Origin: Chloroflexi bacterium UBA6265
Lineage (GTDB): Bacteria; Chloroflexota; Chloroflexia; Thermomicrobiales; UBA6265
DNA: 6,151 nucleotides
Assembly (NCBI GenBank): GCA_002440805.1
Contig: DJVD01000166.1
Coordinates: forward strand, 2,326 to 8,476
Reading direction: 5' to 3'
The notes beneath the pieces are model-generated. The model worked only from the letters and a program-made list of their open reading frames with translations, was not told the DNA's origin and searched no databases. Position numbers and translations under genes: made by a program. Shown here piece after piece: positions 4,825-6,151 of this stretch. Position 1 is the stretch's first letter. Every line of letters begins with the position of its first letter.

Positions 4825-6151
4825 CGACCTCTTCGCGGTGAAGGAATTCGATCTGATCGCCGACCTGCAGGTCGTTGAATCCATCGAGTCCCATACCGCA
4901 TTCATAGCCCTGGGCAACTTCGCGGACATCGTCCTTGAAGCGCTTGAGCGAGCTGATTGTGCCTTCATGCTGCACAACACCGCTGCGCAGCACGCGAGCG
5001 CGGGAGTTGCGGATGGCCTTGCCATCGAGCACATACAGGCCGGCGACAACATCGTTGCCGGGCAGCTTGAAGGTTTCGCGAACTTCGGCATAACCGTCGG
5101 TCACATCCTGGAACACAGGTGCGAGCATACCGGTCATGGCCTTCTTGACATCGTCCAGCAACTCATAGATGACGGTGTAGTACCGAATATCCACGCCAAC
5201 GTTATCGGCCGCGCGCTTGGCAGCAATATCCGGACGGACGTTGAAGCCAATGACAATCGCGTTGGTGGTTTGCGCCAGCGAGATATCGGATTCGGTAATC
5301 ATACCGGTCACGGCGAGCGCGATCGAGAGGGTCACGCCCTCTTCGGCGTCTTCGTTCAACTTCAGCAGCGCGCTCTGGATTGCTCCCAGCGAACCCTGGA
5401 CGTCGGCCTTAAGGATGACGCGCAGCTCGGCTGTCTTGCCTTCCTGCATCTGATCGTACAGATCGGTGAGGCGCAGCGGCCTGTTGTCGTTGAGGCTGGA
5501 AAGGCGCTGCTCAGCCTGGCGTTGTTCGGCCAGTTGGCGGGCTGCCTTCTCATCTTCAAAGGTCACAAAACTGTCGCCAGCTTCTGGCACGCCGGACAGA
5601 CCCATGATTTCCACGGGAGTGCTCGGGCCAGCCTTGCGGAGCTTCTTGCCGCGATCATCAAACATGTTCTTGATGCGGCCCCAGGTGGTGCCGGCAACGA
5701 TTACATCGCGAAGATTAAGCGTCCCATTCTGGACCAGAATGGTTGCCACGGTACCTCGGCCGCCATCGACCCGGGCCTCAATCACAGCGCCTTCAGCAGG
5801 CTTGTACGGATTGGCCTTGAGTTCGTTGACATCGGCAACCAGCAGAAGAACTTCCAGCAGGTCATCGATACCAACGCGGGACTTGGCCGAAACCTCCACG
5901 AACGGAACATCGCCACCCCACTCTTCCGGCAGCACTTCCAGTTCGGAGAGTTGTTGCTTGACCTTATCGGGATTCGCACCCTCCAGGTCGATCTTGTTCA
6001 CGGCCACAATCAGGGGCACATTGGCACTCTTGATGTGGGCGATGGCTTCGCGCGTCGTCGGCATGACACCGTCGTCGGCTGCAACCACGAGCACAGCGAT
6101 ATCCGTTACCTGGGCGCCTCGGGCACGCATGGCGGTAAACGCTTCGTGGCC
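4814..6151 (-). CDS. infB: Translation initiation factor IF-2, C-terminal 445 residues (5' end outside window)
   Basis: IF2 is the GTPase that brings fMet-tRNA to the 30S subunit and promotes subunit joining. The reading frame is open to the window edge, so the first visible residues are [12 protein letters not shown], the end of the G3 motif (DTPGH) with the catalytic histidine at visible residue 2. G4 is NKID (52-55) and G5 is SAK (88-90). Domain II follows with [19 protein letters not shown]. Domain III includes [20 protein letters not shown]. The C-terminal tRNA-binding domain contains [20 protein letters not shown], near the end. The N-terminal part, with the P-loop, is missing only because of the window. 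An ATG at 6130-6128 is internal, not the start. The product ends in EVARG, with the stop codon inside an inverted repeat. rbfA follows after 39 bases. Confidence 0.98.
   Translation of the reverse strand, partial: GHEAFTAMRARGAQVTDIAVLVVAADDGVMPTTREAIAHIKSANVPLIVAVNKIDLEGANPDKVKQQLSELEVLPEEWGGDVPFVEVSAKSRVGIDDLLEVLLLVADVNELKANPYKPAEGAVIEARVDGGRGTVATILVQNGTLNLRDVIVAGTTWGRIKNMFDDRGKKLRKAGPSTPVEIMGLSGVPEAGDSFVTFEDEKAARQLAEQRQAEQRLSSLNDNRPLRLTDLYDQMQEGKTAELRVILKADVQGSLGAIQSALLKLNEDAEEGVTLSIALAVTGMITESDISLAQTTNAIVIGFNVRPDIAAKRAADNVGVDIRYYTVIYELLDDVKKAMTGMLAPVFQDVTDGYAEVRETFKLPGNDVVAGLYVLDGKAIRNSRARVLRSGVVQHEGTISSLKRFKDDVREVAQGYECGMGLDGFNDLQVGDQIEFLHREEVARG

Noticed and set aside
6128..6130. ATG as the start of infB.
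   Set aside because: The frame continues upstream to the window edge as GHEAFTA, the conserved end of the IF2 G3 motif, so this methionine is internal.
1..6151. Search for a novel system: defence genes, mobile elements, CRISPR, toxin-antitoxin pairs, structured RNA genes.
   Set aside because: Every long coding segment is a recognised housekeeping gene in conserved order. No repeats, integrase, transposase or orphan small genes were seen beyond the leader and stop-codon hairpins listed.

Overview
The window is an almost fully packed block of bacterial housekeeping genes for translation and RNA maturation, all on the minus strand. In transcription order (high to low coordinates) it reads: infB (IF2, 5' part outside the window), rbfA, a DHH/DHHA1 phosphoesterase of the NrnA type, truB, ribF, a 127-base gap with a candidate promoter and leader, infC (IF3), rpmI (L35), rplT (L20), and the first 52 codons of a TrmH/SpoU-type rRNA methyltransferase that runs off the left edge. 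I see no mobile element, CRISPR array, tRNA, rRNA or plus-strand gene. No stretch over 300 bases lacks a gene.

The DNA is moderately GC-rich and the proteins are ordinary bacterial orthologues. The order infB-rbfA-DHH-truB-ribF, and infC-rpmI-rplT followed by a TrmH-type methylase, recalls Chloroflexota and to some extent Actinomycetota. A Chloroflexota member is my best guess, with low to moderate confidence, since I could not run a phylogeny.

Region 1 (6151 to 1461) is one tight transcription unit. Thirty-nine bases separate infB and rbfA. rbfA and the DHH gene share ATGA, the DHH gene and truB share TAATG, and ribF begins 4 bases after truB. The products act in initiation (IF2), 30S maturation (RbfA), nanoRNA or pAp turnover (DHH protein), tRNA U55 pseudouridylation (TruB) and FMN/FAD synthesis (RibF). 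A perfect 7-bp inverted repeat surrounds the infB stop codon.

Region 2 (1460 to 1334) is the infC leader. It holds a good sigma70-like promoter and, between promoter and ribosome binding site, a hairpin followed by five U's that looks like an attenuator. Region 3 (1333 to 1) is the IF3-L35-L20 operon plus the methylase. infC has no usable AUG, GUG or UUG start near the conserved N-terminus. An AGGAGG sits six bases before an ATT codon exactly where IF3 homology begins, so AUU is the likely start, as in the self-regulated E. coli infC. rpmI starts at a GTG inside the 3' end of infC.

I found no undescribed system here. The points worth checking are regulatory: the AUU start, the leader hairpin, the stop-codon hairpin, and the adjacency of the IF2 and IF3 operons.
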